DNA of 64,000 bases, taken from positions 1,079,501 through 1,143,500 of the forward strand of contig NZ_CP041238.1 of NCBI RefSeq assembly GCF_013488225.1, read 5' to 3'. Position numbers and translations under genes: made by a program. This stretch comes from Sinorhizobium mexicanum (lineage in GTDB: Bacteria > Pseudomonadota > Alphaproteobacteria > Rhizobiales > Rhizobiaceae). Of the stretch, positions 1-10,831 are shown in pieces (positions within the stretch are counted from its first letter, which is position 1; each line of letters begins with the position of its first letter). The notes beneath the pieces were generated by a model, which saw only the letters and a list, made by a program, of their open reading frames with translations, searched no databases and was not told where the DNA came from.

Positions 1-630
1 CGGCTCGGAGCCGTCAATCTTCGAGCCGAGGAAGAGCAGAAGGAACTCTCCGAGCGCCTGGCGGCGATCCTCAAGGAGCGCGACGATGTCATCGAGGCGA
101 TCCGCAAGCTCCGCAGCGCCATCCAGAACCTCAATCGCGAAGGGCGCGAACGGCTGATCGCCGCCTTCGATGTAGTCAATGGGCAGTTCCAGCGGCTATT
201 CACCCACCTCTTCGGCGGCGGCACGGCGGAACTGCAACTGATCGAGAGCGACGACCCGCTCGAGGCCGGCCTCGAGATCCTCGCCCGTCCGCCCGGCAAG
301 AAGCCGCAGACGATGACGCTGCTCTCGGGCGGCGAGCAGGCGCTGACGGCGATGGCGCTGATCTTCGCGGTCTTCCTCACCAATCCGGCACCCATCTGCG
401 TGCTCGACGAAGTGGACGCCCCACTCGACGACCACAATGTCGAGCGCTACTGCAACTTGATGGACGAAATGGCAGCCTCGACCGAGACCCGCTTCATCAT
501 CATCACCCATAACCCGATCACCATGGCGCGCATGAATCGTCTCTTCGGCGTCACCATGGCCGAGCAGGGCGTCTCACAGCTCGTTTCCGTCGACCTGCAG
601 ACTGCCGAACGCATGCGGGAAGTAGTCTGA
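1..630 (+). CDS. smc: Chromosome segregation ATPase SMC, C-terminal part (5' truncated by window)
   Basis: SMC forms the long coiled-coil ATPase that compacts and segregates chromosomes. Reading frame 1 is open from the first base. It shows the start of the C-terminal head ([11 protein letters not shown]), the ABC signature region [15 protein letters not shown], and a Walker B/D-loop block [12 protein letters not shown] followed by the switch histidine region FIIITHNP. These are the hallmark motifs of the SMC C-terminal nucleotide-binding half. The hinge, coiled coil and N-terminal head lie outside the window. The stop is TGA at 628-630, 181 bases before ppdK on the same strand. Confidence 0.95.
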   Translation, partial: RLGAVNLRAEEEQKELSERLAAILKERDDVIEAIRKLRSAIQNLNREGRERLIAAFDVVNGQFQRLFTHLFGGGTAELQLIESDDPLEAGLEILARPPGKKPQTMTLLSGGEQALTAMALIFAVFLTNPAPICVLDEVDAPLDDHNVERYCNLMDEMAASTETRFIIITHNPITMARMNRLFGVTMAEQGVSQLVSVDLQTAERMREVV

Positions 631-811
631 GCTGCCCAGCCGATCACGTCAGATGACCTCGAACGAACCGAGTTAACTCAGCCGTCTTGGGCGTGGCCGG
701 CTCGCGTTTCAATTTTGATGCACCGCAGCAAAAATCTTCGTCGAGTGCATTTTCACTCCGAAACATATACTGTAGACCGTCATCAAAGCTGTTTCTGGGT
801 GGAGAGCAGGC

Positions 812-3502
<2,691 letters not shown>

Positions 3503-3547
3503 CTGCTGTCCACGCGCGCTTTGCCCGCGAACGGGCACCGGTCCTCG

Positions 3548-3790
3548 TCAATACCAATAATACGGCCTGTGTATCAGGAAGTCGTTGTCGTAGCGGAAGG
3601 CGCGTGCCTCGGCGCGACGGTCGAGTTCTATGCGCTGCAGGCAGGTGGCGAACGCATCCGTGCCGCGGCGAAAGCCATAGGAGGCGCAGGTCGTTTCGTC
3701 CCTTGCGCGCCGCTCCTGCGGCGTCATCGTCTGGCACGCGGCCAACAACAGCCCGGCCGTGGTGAGGGTCAGCAATCTCAAAGCTTTCAT
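3548..3790 (-). CDS. Small putative lipoprotein
   Basis: Eighty residues starting MKALRLLTLTTAG with a hydrophobic segment ending in a lipobox LLAAC, so the mature protein would begin at Cys19 and be membrane anchored. The mature part has a Cys pair (TTCASYGF and ATCLQRI) and ends in an aromatic tail HRPYYWY. Two consecutive ATGs follow GGAGG; the second (3790) has the better 5-base spacing, the first is at 3793. The layout resembles small rhizobial lipoproteins of unknown function. It converges on ppdK with a 45-base gap. Confidence 0.7.
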   Translation of the reverse strand: MKALRLLTLTTAGLLLAACQTMTPQERRARDETTCASYGFRRGTDAFATCLQRIELDRRAEARAFRYDNDFLIHRPYYWY

Positions 3791-3793
3791 CAT

Positions 3794-4099
3794 TGCCTCC
3801 TGATCGGCACCGGTGGCACGCGACCATTGCGCAGAAAGATCAAACGAGCACAACAGACGGTGCGCAGCGCCGATCTCGGTGAGGGCCGGTGCCGGCGTGT
3901 TGGGAACAGAGGTCGGCCGAAAGGCGGGCCGTCATGCCCACGGCGGAGCGAGGGAAAAGGTTCAACGCGCTTCGTTGTCCGTATGGAGAGGTTGCCAGCG
4001 CGCACGGGTGACGCATAACGCAAGGTCCGCAAGGCGCGATTCAATTAAGATATGATGCGCCCGCCGCAGGCGGCCGGTCAACCATGGTTGGGCAGCTCT
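3794..4099. other. Intergenic region, no gene recognised
   Basis: About 300 bases between the small lipoprotein and the next minus-strand gene. Short open frames exist on both strands but they are arginine-rich, lack ribosome sites and look like GC-bias artefacts. I see no convincing RNA, terminator or repeat. The lipoprotein promoter probably lies at its left end. Confidence 0.5.
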
Positions 4100-4486
4100 T
4101 CAGATCCGTTCGAGCACACCGACAAAAGCCTCGGCAAAGCTCTGCAGATCAGCGGTTTGCTCGCCTGGCTGCTCGACGCGGATCGCATTTCCGTCTCCGC
4201 CAAGGCAGACGAACAGTATGGTTGGCGCCTTTCCGGCATCGCTGTACCGGATGGCGGCGATCGTGAGACAATCCTCGATGAGGCCGGAGGCCGGCAGGGT
4301 GAAAAGCAATTCGCCGCCGATGTCGGCAGCGACAGTGCGCACAAAGGCGGCAAATTCATCCTTGCTTCCGGAAAATCCATCGAGGGAAAGTTCCAGTTCG
4401 AGCAGTGCCATCGGTATGGCAGCGTCGCCGGGCTGAGGCAGGAGGGTAGGGGCAGCCTTCGTCACGGTTGTCTGCGATGCGACCAT
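4100..4486 (-). CDS. Hypothetical protein, 128 aa
   Basis: I do not recognise this family. The protein is acidic and soluble-looking, without signal peptide or membrane segment. It has alternating strand- and helix-like stretches (ALLELELSLDGFSGSKDEFAAF, split by a turn) and a C-terminal helix ADLQSFAEAFVGVLE. ATG at 4486 has GAGAGGA four bases upstream, which supports translation. It is divergent from the DUF1499 gene at 4737, with 250 bases between. Opposite-strand frames here are poorer in composition. Confidence 0.6.
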   Translation of the reverse strand: MVASQTTVTKAAPTLLPQPGDAAIPMALLELELSLDGFSGSKDEFAAFVRTVAADIGGELLFTLPASGLIEDCLTIAAIRYSDAGKAPTILFVCLGGDGNAIRVEQPGEQTADLQSFAEAFVGVLERI

Positions 4487-4682
4487 GATGTCCTCTCCGT
4501 TGATTGCCGCGCGCTCGTTCCATTCACGACGGCGGCTGATGCCTCCAGTTGAACTTTCTCCGCCATGGAACGTTTGGCGGGAATTTGAAATAGGTGTTTA
4601 ACGAGAATGGCGAATTTGCGGCACCGCCGCAAGCGCAGTTTCGTCGGGAGATGAACGAGCATTGTCTGTTCCCACGCCCGAC

Positions 4683-4708
4683 GCCATGGTCTAAGAAGGC
4701 CATGGTCT
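4683..4708. promoter_or_regulatory. Direct repeat upstream of the DUF1499 gene
   Basis: GCCATGGTCT occurs twice (4683-4692 and 4699-4708), start-to-start distance 16 bases, ending 29 bases before the ATG at 4737. Spacing and place are compatible with a tandem operator, but only the repeat itself is seen. Confidence 0.3.
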
Positions 4709-4736
4709 GTTCCGCTTCGGGGATTGATTCCGTTAG

Positions 4737-5642
4737 ATGATTATCCGCTACGAGCGTCCCTATTCCCACGCCGCGCACTGGGCGCGCGGGTTCGCCCGCA
4801 TCGCATTTGCGATCTTCGCGCTGTCGCTGCTGGCGCACCGCTTCGGTCCGTTGACCACGCCGCATTTTCTGGCGCTTGCCCTGCTGTCGGGTGGTCTTGC
4901 TCTGACCGGCGTGCTGCTCGCGGCGGTCGGGCTCACCCGCCTGTGGAAGGTAGCGGCGGTCGGCGGTATCGCGTCGCTGTCGGCGCTTGCCTATGCCGCG
5001 CCTCCGCTCGGCTTCCTCGGCTTCGGCGCCGTGCAATATCTGATGCGGCCAAAGATCTACGACATCACCACCGATACCGTGACGCCGCCGCCGTGGATTG
5101 AGGCTCCTACGGCCGAAAAGAGCTGGCTCACGCGTAACCCGATGGTCACGCCGCAGGACCGGGAGGCGCAGATCGTGGCCTATCCCGGACTGACCGGCAG
5201 ACGCTACGACGGTGCACTCGACCGCGTGTTCCAGGGTGTGCGCAAGGTCGTCGGGGAAACGCGTATCACCGTCACGGCGGAACTCGGCGTCGAGAACGCC
5301 CGCGCAGATCTCGAGGATCTGGCCGTTCAACCCGGCGCGGGGGCGAACACGAACAGCGAGCCCGATGTCATTCCGGTGCCCGCTGCCCGTCCCGCGCCCG
5401 ATCTCGATGCACTTCCAGGACGGCGCGCGACCGACGTCGTGCTGCAGGGCGAATGGCGTACCCTGATTGTGGGCTTTCGCTTCGATGTGCTGATCAGGCT
5501 TCGGGAGGAGGCGGAGACGACGTTCGTCGATCTGCGCGTGGCCTCTCGCTATGGTGCCCATGATCTCGGCACGGGCGCCTCCTTTGCCGAGGAGTTCCTG
5601 CGGGCGCTTGACGCCGAACTACTGGGCATTGCCGGCGATTGA
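4737..5642 (+). CDS. DUF1499 domain membrane protein
   Basis: 301 residues. Three hydrophobic segments in the first ~105 residues (about 18-35, 42-65, 72-95) are followed by a periplasmic or cytosolic DUF1499-like domain. That domain includes KIYDITTDTVTPP and the C-terminal block GFRFDVLIRLREE, then a short segment typical of DUF1499 (VDLRVASRYGAHDLG). Function is unknown; the family is often found as a membrane-associated protein in Rhizobiales. ATG at 4737 has no strong ribosome site, so the start is provisional. It converges with the hydrolase gene at 5717. Confidence 0.8.
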   Translation: MIIRYERPYSHAAHWARGFARIAFAIFALSLLAHRFGPLTTPHFLALALLSGGLALTGVLLAAVGLTRLWKVAAVGGIASLSALAYAAPPLGFLGFGAVQYLMRPKIYDITTDTVTPPPWIEAPTAEKSWLTRNPMVTPQDREAQIVAYPGLTGRRYDGALDRVFQGVRKVVGETRITVTAELGVENARADLEDLAVQPGAGANTNSEPDVIPVPAARPAPDLDALPGRRATDVVLQGEWRTLIVGFRFDVLIRLREEAETTFVDLRVASRYGAHDLGTGASFAEEFLRALDAELLGIAGD

Positions 5643-5664
5643 CCGTGCTGGCGGCTATGCCACC

Positions 5665-5685
5665 GCGCGTCTTAATCGGACGCGC
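5665..5685. repeat. GCGCGTC/GACGCGC hairpin repeat
   Basis: Perfect 7-bp inverted repeat, GCGCGTC and GACGCGC, with a 7-base loop, followed by AAAGG. It sits between two convergent genes. The same stem with variable loop appears at 19566-19583, 33277-33296 and 54427-54447 inside longer repeats, so this is probably a fragment of that dispersed family rather than a plain terminator. Confidence 0.6.
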
Positions 5686-5716
5686 AAAGGCTAACCTTCA
5701 AGGAAAATTGCGGTGG

Positions 5717-6640
5717 TCATCCGGCACCGCCCGGCACCAGCCGATAGTCGCCGAAGAGCGACGGCGGACCGTCGGTTTCGACGCGGCCCCGTTCCACGAG
5801 GTCTTCGAGATGCGCCAGGACTGAAAGCGCCGCGGCCTCGTGGAGCCGCTGGTCGGTGGAAGCGTAGATGACCTTCACCATGTCCGGGATCGTCCGGTCG
5901 CCGGCGCGGATGCGTTCCAGCACGGAGCGCTCGCGCATCCCGCGGTGCGCCCGAAGCGCGCGAACGAACGCCGCGGGGTCGGAGACCGGGCCGCCATGGC
6001 CGGGCAGATAGAGCCGATCGTCCCGTTGCAACAGCTTTTCGAGCGACAACATATAGTCGGCCATGGCGCCGTCGGGCGGTGCGACGATGCTCGTCGCCCA
6101 GGCCATGACATGGTCGGCGGAAAAGAGAATGCCGGTGCCGTCCAGCGCGAAGGCGGCGTGATTTGCGGTGTGGCCGGGTGTCATCACGGCTGTCAGGCTC
6201 CAGCCGTCGCCCTCAACCCTCCTGCCTTCGGAAAGCGCTATGTCGGGCATGAAATCCATATCTGAGCTTTCGGCGAAGGGGTTGGTTTCGCCGGCATGCA
6301 GGGGCCGGGCCGCACGGTGAGGGCCTTCGGCAACGACCACGGCGCCGGTCGCGGCCTTTAGCCGCCGGGCGAGGGGGGAATGATCACGGTGCGTATGGCT
6401 GACGGCAATGTGCGTCACCTCGCGGCCACCGAGCGCAGCCATAAGCGCACGGAAATGTGCGTCGTCGTCAGGCCCCGGATCGATCACCGCGACCGAGCGT
6501 TTGCCGACGATATAGGTGTTCGTTCCATGAAACGTGAAGGGGCCGGGATTGTTGACGGTGATACGCTGCACGCGATCGGCAACGGGCACCGCCTCGCCGT
6601 GAGCCGGCTTGAAGTCGAGGTCGAAATCCGGTCCCTGCAT
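5717..6640 (-). CDS. MBL-fold metallo-hydrolase (LACTB2/GloB-like)
   Basis: 307-residue soluble hydrolase with the metallo-beta-lactamase fold. The zinc ligands are visible as HTHRDH (motif HxHxDH), the downstream GHT of TPGHTANHAAF, the Asp of FSADHVM, and GHGGP. The C-terminal ~80 residues resemble the winged-helix cap of LACTB2-type endoribonuclease/hydrolases. Substrate cannot be assigned from sequence. The frame is open further upstream, but ATG at 6640 has AGGAAGAG at a good distance and begins where family similarity begins, so the longer 379-residue reading is not used. Confidence 0.88.
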   Translation of the reverse strand: MQGPDFDLDFKPAHGEAVPVADRVQRITVNNPGPFTFHGTNTYIVGKRSVAVIDPGPDDDAHFRALMAALGGREVTHIAVSHTHRDHSPLARRLKAATGAVVVAEGPHRAARPLHAGETNPFAESSDMDFMPDIALSEGRRVEGDGWSLTAVMTPGHTANHAAFALDGTGILFSADHVMAWATSIVAPPDGAMADYMLSLEKLLQRDDRLYLPGHGGPVSDPAAFVRALRAHRGMRERSVLERIRAGDRTIPDMVKVIYASTDQRLHEAAALSVLAHLEDLVERGRVETDGPPSLFGDYRLVPGGAG

Positions 6641-6924
6641 GCGTCTCTTCCTGGGTTTCACATGTACTCGTGCGCGACAATGGGCATTGGCTCTGCGCCT
6701 GCCTTCACATTCCGGAGCGCGCGGCGACAATAGGCCAAAGGGCCATTGGAGGAAACCGCCGCCGGCACGCGAAATTTTACGCGCGACGTCGGCTGCTTGC
6801 GCCGAAGCGGCGCTTGGCAGGCCAAATAAATCTGCGGCCAAGACGAAGTTAAGCATTGTGACGGGCGGCGAGCTTTGCTAATCAGGCGCTCGATTTGGCA
6901 AGCGATTTTCTCGCCAGCTCAAGT

Positions 6925-6999
6925 TGGGGCGTAGCCAAGCGGTAAGGCAGCGGTTTTTGGTACCGCCATTCCCTGGTTCGAATCCAGGCGCCCCAGCCA
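6925..6999 (+). tRNA. tRNA-Gln (anticodon TTG)
   Basis: A full cloverleaf can be drawn: acceptor TGGGGCG pairs with CGCCCCA, the anticodon stem GCGGT/ACCGC encloses loop TTTTGGT giving anticodon TTG, and the T arm CCTGG-TTCGAAT-CCAGG is canonical. The discriminator G is followed by an encoded CCA (6997-6999). It reads CAA codons. No integrase or duplicated 3' end was seen nearby. Confidence 0.97.
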
Positions 7000-7245
7000 T
7001 TACCTCATGACCGTTCTCGCTGCCCCTCTTTTCCGATGTGCTCAGGTCCTTGCGACGCCCGAATGCGACGCCGGCTCAAGAAGTTCAGCTAATGAGGATG
7101 GATTAAGCCATTTGGCGGATACCTAACCCTTTTTGAAGGGCATCGCTACGAACTGGCTGTGCTACACTGAACGGTACCCTTGAGGGATCACCAGCGCTGT
7201 GCGCCATGACTTTTGTGCCAGTCGCGCCTAGCCGGAGGATCAGTC

Positions 7246-9702
7246 ATGGATATCAAGCGATCCGAGCCGACCTGCGGCAAGCCTGCATCTCCCTCCAGAG
7301 ACTGTCTAGCCACGGCAGTACCGTGGCGTCGCATGCGGCAGAGGGCGGTCGGTGTCGCCCACTTCTTCACTCCCTTCTACCTTGTTCTGCTGCTCGGATC
7401 TCCGGCAGTGAGTCAGACGGCGTCGGATGCCGGAGCCGGCAGCCGCGAAGGTGCGGTCATGATTGCCCAACGACCGACACCGGCGCCGGCAGGGCAGCCA
7501 TCTCCCACCTCTGCCGAAAGGCGCCCGCCGGTGGCGCAATCGCCGGCGGCGGTGCCGTCGGCGCCGGAGCTATTGTCCGCTTTGAAGCGAGAACGGGCAA
7601 GGGTGGAAGCATTGCGTCACGACCTGGCGGCCACTCGCAGGGAGCTCGAAACCGCTCGCCGAGAAACGCAGACGGAACGCCAGCTGGGCGCCACCCTGAC
7701 GCAGGAGCTCAGTGCTGCGTGGGCCGACCTGAAAGCCATGAGCGCTCAACTCGATCAGGCAGCGAATACCACGGTACAAGCGAAGGAAGCTGCGGACGAA
7801 GTCGTCAACGAGGCCAATGAGAAAACCGCGCGCGAACGCGCCAGGAGCGCCGCGCTGGAACAAAAGCTGCTCGCGGCGCGCAAAGACGTCGACGCAATCA
7901 AGAACGGTGCGCAAACGGCAGGTGGTGAGCGGGAGGAAGTTCTCCGTCGGGATCTGGCTGCGGCCAGACGAGACCTTGATGCGATGCGGCGGGCGGACGA
8001 CGACTCCGCCGAGCAGGCGCGCAAGGTTGCGGATACGGCGGATGAACGAGAGCGGGCCCTGGAACAGCAGCGCCAAAGGGCCGAAGAACTTGCTCGCGAT
8101 CTGTCGACGGCGCGGCGAGAGATCGCAGATTTGAAGACCAAGGCTGCTGGGGCGATCCAATCAGAGGCCGCCGCGCTGAAGGCGCGGCAAGCCGGGGAGG
8201 TGGCTCTCGCGGATGCGAAACGGGCCGTTGACGAGCAGCGGCATAAGCTTGGAGTCTACGAACGCGATCTCGCGGCAGCGCGCCAATCGCTAACAGCGCT
8301 CGAGGCCCGAGCCAATCTCGCCGCAACTGAGCAGGCTGCCGCGGTTAACGCTCGAAAGCTTGCCGAGGCGACGGCAAACCGGGCAGGCGAGGCGCTCTCC
8401 TTGGAGTCCGAGAAAGGAAGCTCGCTCGCGCGCGACCTCGACGCCGCTCGCCGAGAACGCGACGCGGCAAAAGAGGAATTGACCCGGGTCCTGGCGGCGC
8501 AGCGCACGGCGTTGGACGAGCGCGAGCGCGGCAATGGCCAGGAGCTGGCGGCGGCGCAGCGCGAGATCGAGGACCTGAAAGCCAAAACTGCTGGAGTGAT
8601 CCAATCAGAGGCCGCCGCGCTGAAGGCGCGGCGAGCCGGGGAGCTGGCCCTCGCTGATGCGAAACGGACCCTTGACGAGCAGCGGCATAAGCTTGGAGTC
8701 TACGAACGCGATCTCGCGGCAGCGCGCCAATCGCTAGCAGCCCTCGAAGCGCGTGCCAATCTCGCAACAACTGAGCAGGCTGCCGCGGCTGACGCTCGAA
8801 AGCTTGCCGAAGCGACGGCAGGCCGGGCAGGCGAGGCGCTCTCCTTGGAGTCCGAGAAGGGAAGCTCGCTGGCGCGCGACCTCGCCGCCGCTCGCCGGGA
8901 ACGCGATGCGGCAAAAGAGGAATTGACCCGGGTCCTGGCGGCGCAGCGCACGGCGTTGGACGAGCGCGAGCGCGGCAATGGCCAGGAACTGGCGGCGGCG
9001 CAGCGCGAGATCGAGGATCTGAAAGCCAGAACTGCTGGGGCGATCCAATCAGAGGCCGCCGCGCTGAAGGCGCGGCAAGCCGGGGAGGTGGCTCTTGCCG
9101 ATGCGAAACGTGCCCTTGATGAGCAGCGGCATAAGCTCGGAGCCTACGAACGCGATGTTGCAGCAGCCCGCCAATCGCTAGCGGCCCTCGAAGCGCGCGC
9201 CAGTCTCGCGGCGGCTGAGCAGGCTGCCGCGGTTGAGGCTCGAAAGCGTGCTGAGGCTGCGGCAAGCCGGGCAGACGAAGCGCTCGCATTGGAGTCCGAG
9301 AAGGGAAGATCGCTCGCTCGTGATCTTGACGCTGCTCGCGGGGAACGCGACGCCGCAAGAGAGGAATTGACCCGGGTCCTGGCGGCGCAGCGCACGGCGT
9401 TGGACGAGCGCGGGCGCGCTAGTGGCCGCGATCTGGCGGGGCGTAAGGAACGGGATATCCCCAAAACCCGGGCTGAGCGTCGCGTGGAGGATATCGAGCC
9501 GCCGAAGGCACGCGCCGGTAATCGTACACGTGAGCGTCCAAAGGCCGCTGCTGTTGCCCAATCGACCCGTGATCCGGGATCGCGGAAGATCCGCAAGGTG
9601 CAGGTGCAGGCCCGCAAGCCAACGCGAATCGTTCGACCGGCCACGATTGCGCTCCCCGACGCGCTGCTGCCCGAGCGGTTGCCGGTGAGCGGGCTTTGGT
9701 AA
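7246..9702 (+). CDS. Exported coiled-coil protein with three 148-residue tandem repeats
   Basis: 818 residues. A long N-region is followed by a hydrophobic stretch (AHFFTPFYLVLLLGSPAVSQ, about 39-58) that looks like a signal peptide or anchor. From about residue 120 the protein is Ala/Arg/Glu/Gln-rich, with heptad-like coiled coil (RRELETARRETQTE, ARRDLDAMRRADDD). Residues 295-738 are three tandem 148-residue units, each with AAALKAR, RHKLG, RDLAAAR and LTRVLAAQRTALDER. The tail is basic and Pro-rich. ATG 7246 follows CGGAGGA. An internal Met (MRQRAVGV) just before the hydrophobic stretch is an alternative start. Family not recognised; a structural envelope or cytoskeleton-like role is inference. 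Confidence 0.8.
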   Translation: MDIKRSEPTCGKPASPSRDCLATAVPWRRMRQRAVGVAHFFTPFYLVLLLGSPAVSQTASDAGAGSREGAVMIAQRPTPAPAGQPSPTSAERRPPVAQSPAAVPSAPELLSALKRERARVEALRHDLAATRRELETARRETQTERQLGATLTQELSAAWADLKAMSAQLDQAANTTVQAKEAADEVVNEANEKTARERARSAALEQKLLAARKDVDAIKNGAQTAGGEREEVLRRDLAAARRDLDAMRRADDDSAEQARKVADTADERERALEQQRQRAEELARDLSTARREIADLKTKAAGAIQSEAAALKARQAGEVALADAKRAVDEQRHKLGVYERDLAAARQSLTALEARANLAATEQAAAVNARKLAEATANRAGEALSLESEKGSSLARDLDAARRERDAAKEELTRVLAAQRTALDERERGNGQELAAAQREIEDLKAKTAGVIQSEAAALKARRAGELALADAKRTLDEQRHKLGVYERDLAAARQSLAALEARANLATTEQAAAADARKLAEATAGRAGEALSLESEKGSSLARDLAAARRERDAAKEELTRVLAAQRTALDERERGNGQELAAAQREIEDLKARTAGAIQSEAAALKARQAGEVALADAKRALDEQRHKLGAYERDVAAARQSLAALEARASLAAAEQAAAVEARKRAEAAASRADEALALESEKGRSLARDLDAARGERDAAREELTRVLAAQRTALDERGRASGRDLAGRKERDIPKTRAERRVEDIEPPKARAGNRTRERPKAAAVAQSTRDPGSRKIRKVQVQARKPTRIVRPATIALPDALLPERLPVSGLW
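8128..9459 (+). repeat. Three tandem 444-bp units within the coiled-coil gene
   Basis: Units start at 8128, 8572 and 9016. The landmark TCAGAGGCCGCCGCGCTGAA recurs at 8161, 8605 and 9049, exactly 444 bases apart. Units 1 and 2 are almost identical at the DNA level, including silent positions, whereas unit 3 has more changes and its end degenerates after about 9420. Because 444 is a multiple of three, copy-number change would keep the frame. Confidence 0.93.
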
Positions 9703-9759
9703 CGGAGATGGAGGGCAAATTCGGGGGCTGATTTGCCCGGAGGATGAGGAAAAACGGCG

Positions 9760-10755
9760 ATGCGCGCGAATCTAGCGGTCACCTTGTTGGTCACAATTGC
9801 GATCGGCCCTGCCCCTGCCCTTGGCGCCGGCGCCAGGGTTGGTGGTTCCGGAGTCGGTCTCAGCGTGGGGGTCGGCAAGAATGGCGTTTCAGTAGGTATT
9901 AGCACGAGCGGCGGCCAGGGAGGCGGAGCCAAGGCGGGAGCCTCGGTCGGCAAGAATGGACGATCAACAGTTGGTGCCAGCGGCAAAGGCGGTAAGAGTG
10001 GCGGCGGCAAATGGGGGGGCGCCGGCTTGAAAAGCGGGTCATCACACGGTCGAAGAGGGGGCACTCTTCCCGCGGCGGCTTCAGGAGGGTCGACACCCGG
10101 TTCCGGTGTGTCGTCGGGAGGTGGGGGAGCCGGGACCGTTTCGGGGACGGTTTCAGGTGGCCCGGCCGCAGTCTCCGGGCCGCTAGGAAGTGCCGGCGGG
10201 AGCCTCGGGGGGAGCATCAGTGGCAACGTCAGCGGCACCGCCAGTCCGGTCACTGGCACGCCCAGCCCGGTCACCGGCACTGCCAGCCCAGTCATCGGCA
10301 CGCCTGGTCCGGTTACCGGCACGCCCAGCGCGGCCATCGGCACTCCCACCGCGATCATCGGCGGTCCTCCCGCAAGCGGCGCACGACCACGCGCCACGCT
10401 GCCTCGAATTCTGTGGCCGTTTAGATTTGGGCGGTTTGGAAACGAGCGAGGCGAACCGGTCTACCCCTCACTGGACCCGACTCAAACCGCGGCAATCCCG
10501 GTCATACCACGCGCCGCCATACCACGGGCCGTGGTTCGCGCCTGCAGTCAGGCAATCGCGTCGGCTGCGTCGCCGCTTGGCGCCGTGCGGATCGGCGCGA
10601 TAAGTGCCGGTCCCCTGCAGCGGGATCGCCGCGGCGCGCTCGTGGCCCCGCTGGCGGTGCGCATAGACTACGCAAGGCAAGGTGGCATTCAGGTCCGTCG
10701 GGCCCTGATCACATGTCGCCTCGACTCGGCCGGCAGGGTTATCTCGGTGATTTAG
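9760..10755 (+). CDS. Secreted Gly/Ser-rich protein with heptapeptide repeats
   Basis: 331 residues. A clear signal peptide (MRANLAVTLLVTIAIGPAPALGA) is followed by about 190 residues dominated by Gly, Ser and Ala with GVGKNG and ASVGKNG repeats. Six 7-residue repeats of the type G-T-x-S-P-V-T lie at about residues 159-200. The last ~75 residues form a different, globular-looking domain with two Cys (RACSQAI and ALITCRLD). It starts 57 bases after the coiled-coil gene, same strand, with GGAGGATGAGG upstream, so co-transcription is likely. No known function recognised. The pair may be surface or periplasmic structural proteins (inference). Confidence 0.75.
   Translation: MRANLAVTLLVTIAIGPAPALGAGARVGGSGVGLSVGVGKNGVSVGISTSGGQGGGAKAGASVGKNGRSTVGASGKGGKSGGGKWGGAGLKSGSSHGRRGGTLPAAASGGSTPGSGVSSGGGGAGTVSGTVSGGPAAVSGPLGSAGGSLGGSISGNVSGTASPVTGTPSPVTGTASPVIGTPGPVTGTPSAAIGTPTAIIGGPPASGARPRATLPRILWPFRFGRFGNERGEPVYPSLDPTQTAAIPVIPRAAIPRAVVRACSQAIASAASPLGAVRIGAISAGPLQRDRRGALVAPLAVRIDYARQGGIQVRRALITCRLDSAGRVISVI
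10234..10359 (+). repeat. Six 21-bp tandem repeats (7-residue coding units)
   Basis: Six consecutive 21-base units beginning GGCAC(C/G/T), the first at 10234 and the last ending at 10359, encode GTASPVT, GTPSPVT, GTASPVI, GTPGPVT, GTPSAAI and GTPTAII. Divergence increases toward the 3' end. The unit preserves frame. Confidence 0.9.
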
Positions 10756-10831
10756 CCGTTCGACCGTCCATATGACTGCCGCCGCTGACGAGTGGCGGCG
10801 GGACGTCGACGCGCCGCGCTGGAAGCATGCT

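Noticed and set aside
3503..3547. TGCCCG/CGGGCA hairpin after ppdK as a terminator
   Set aside because: Six-bp stem lacks a T-run on both strands, so support is insufficient.
8128..10359. CRISPR-like periodic repeats
   Set aside because: Both repeat arrays are in-frame coding tandem repeats without unique spacers, and no cas genes are present.
6925..10755. Genomic island inserted at tRNA-Gln
   Set aside because: The unusual gene pair next to a tRNA suggested it, but there is no integrase, no duplicated tRNA 3' end and no clear change in base composition at a right boundary.
10772..10803. GCCGCC/GGCGGC hairpin between the Gly-rich gene and ggt as a terminator
   Set aside because: Stem is present but no T-run follows in either direction.
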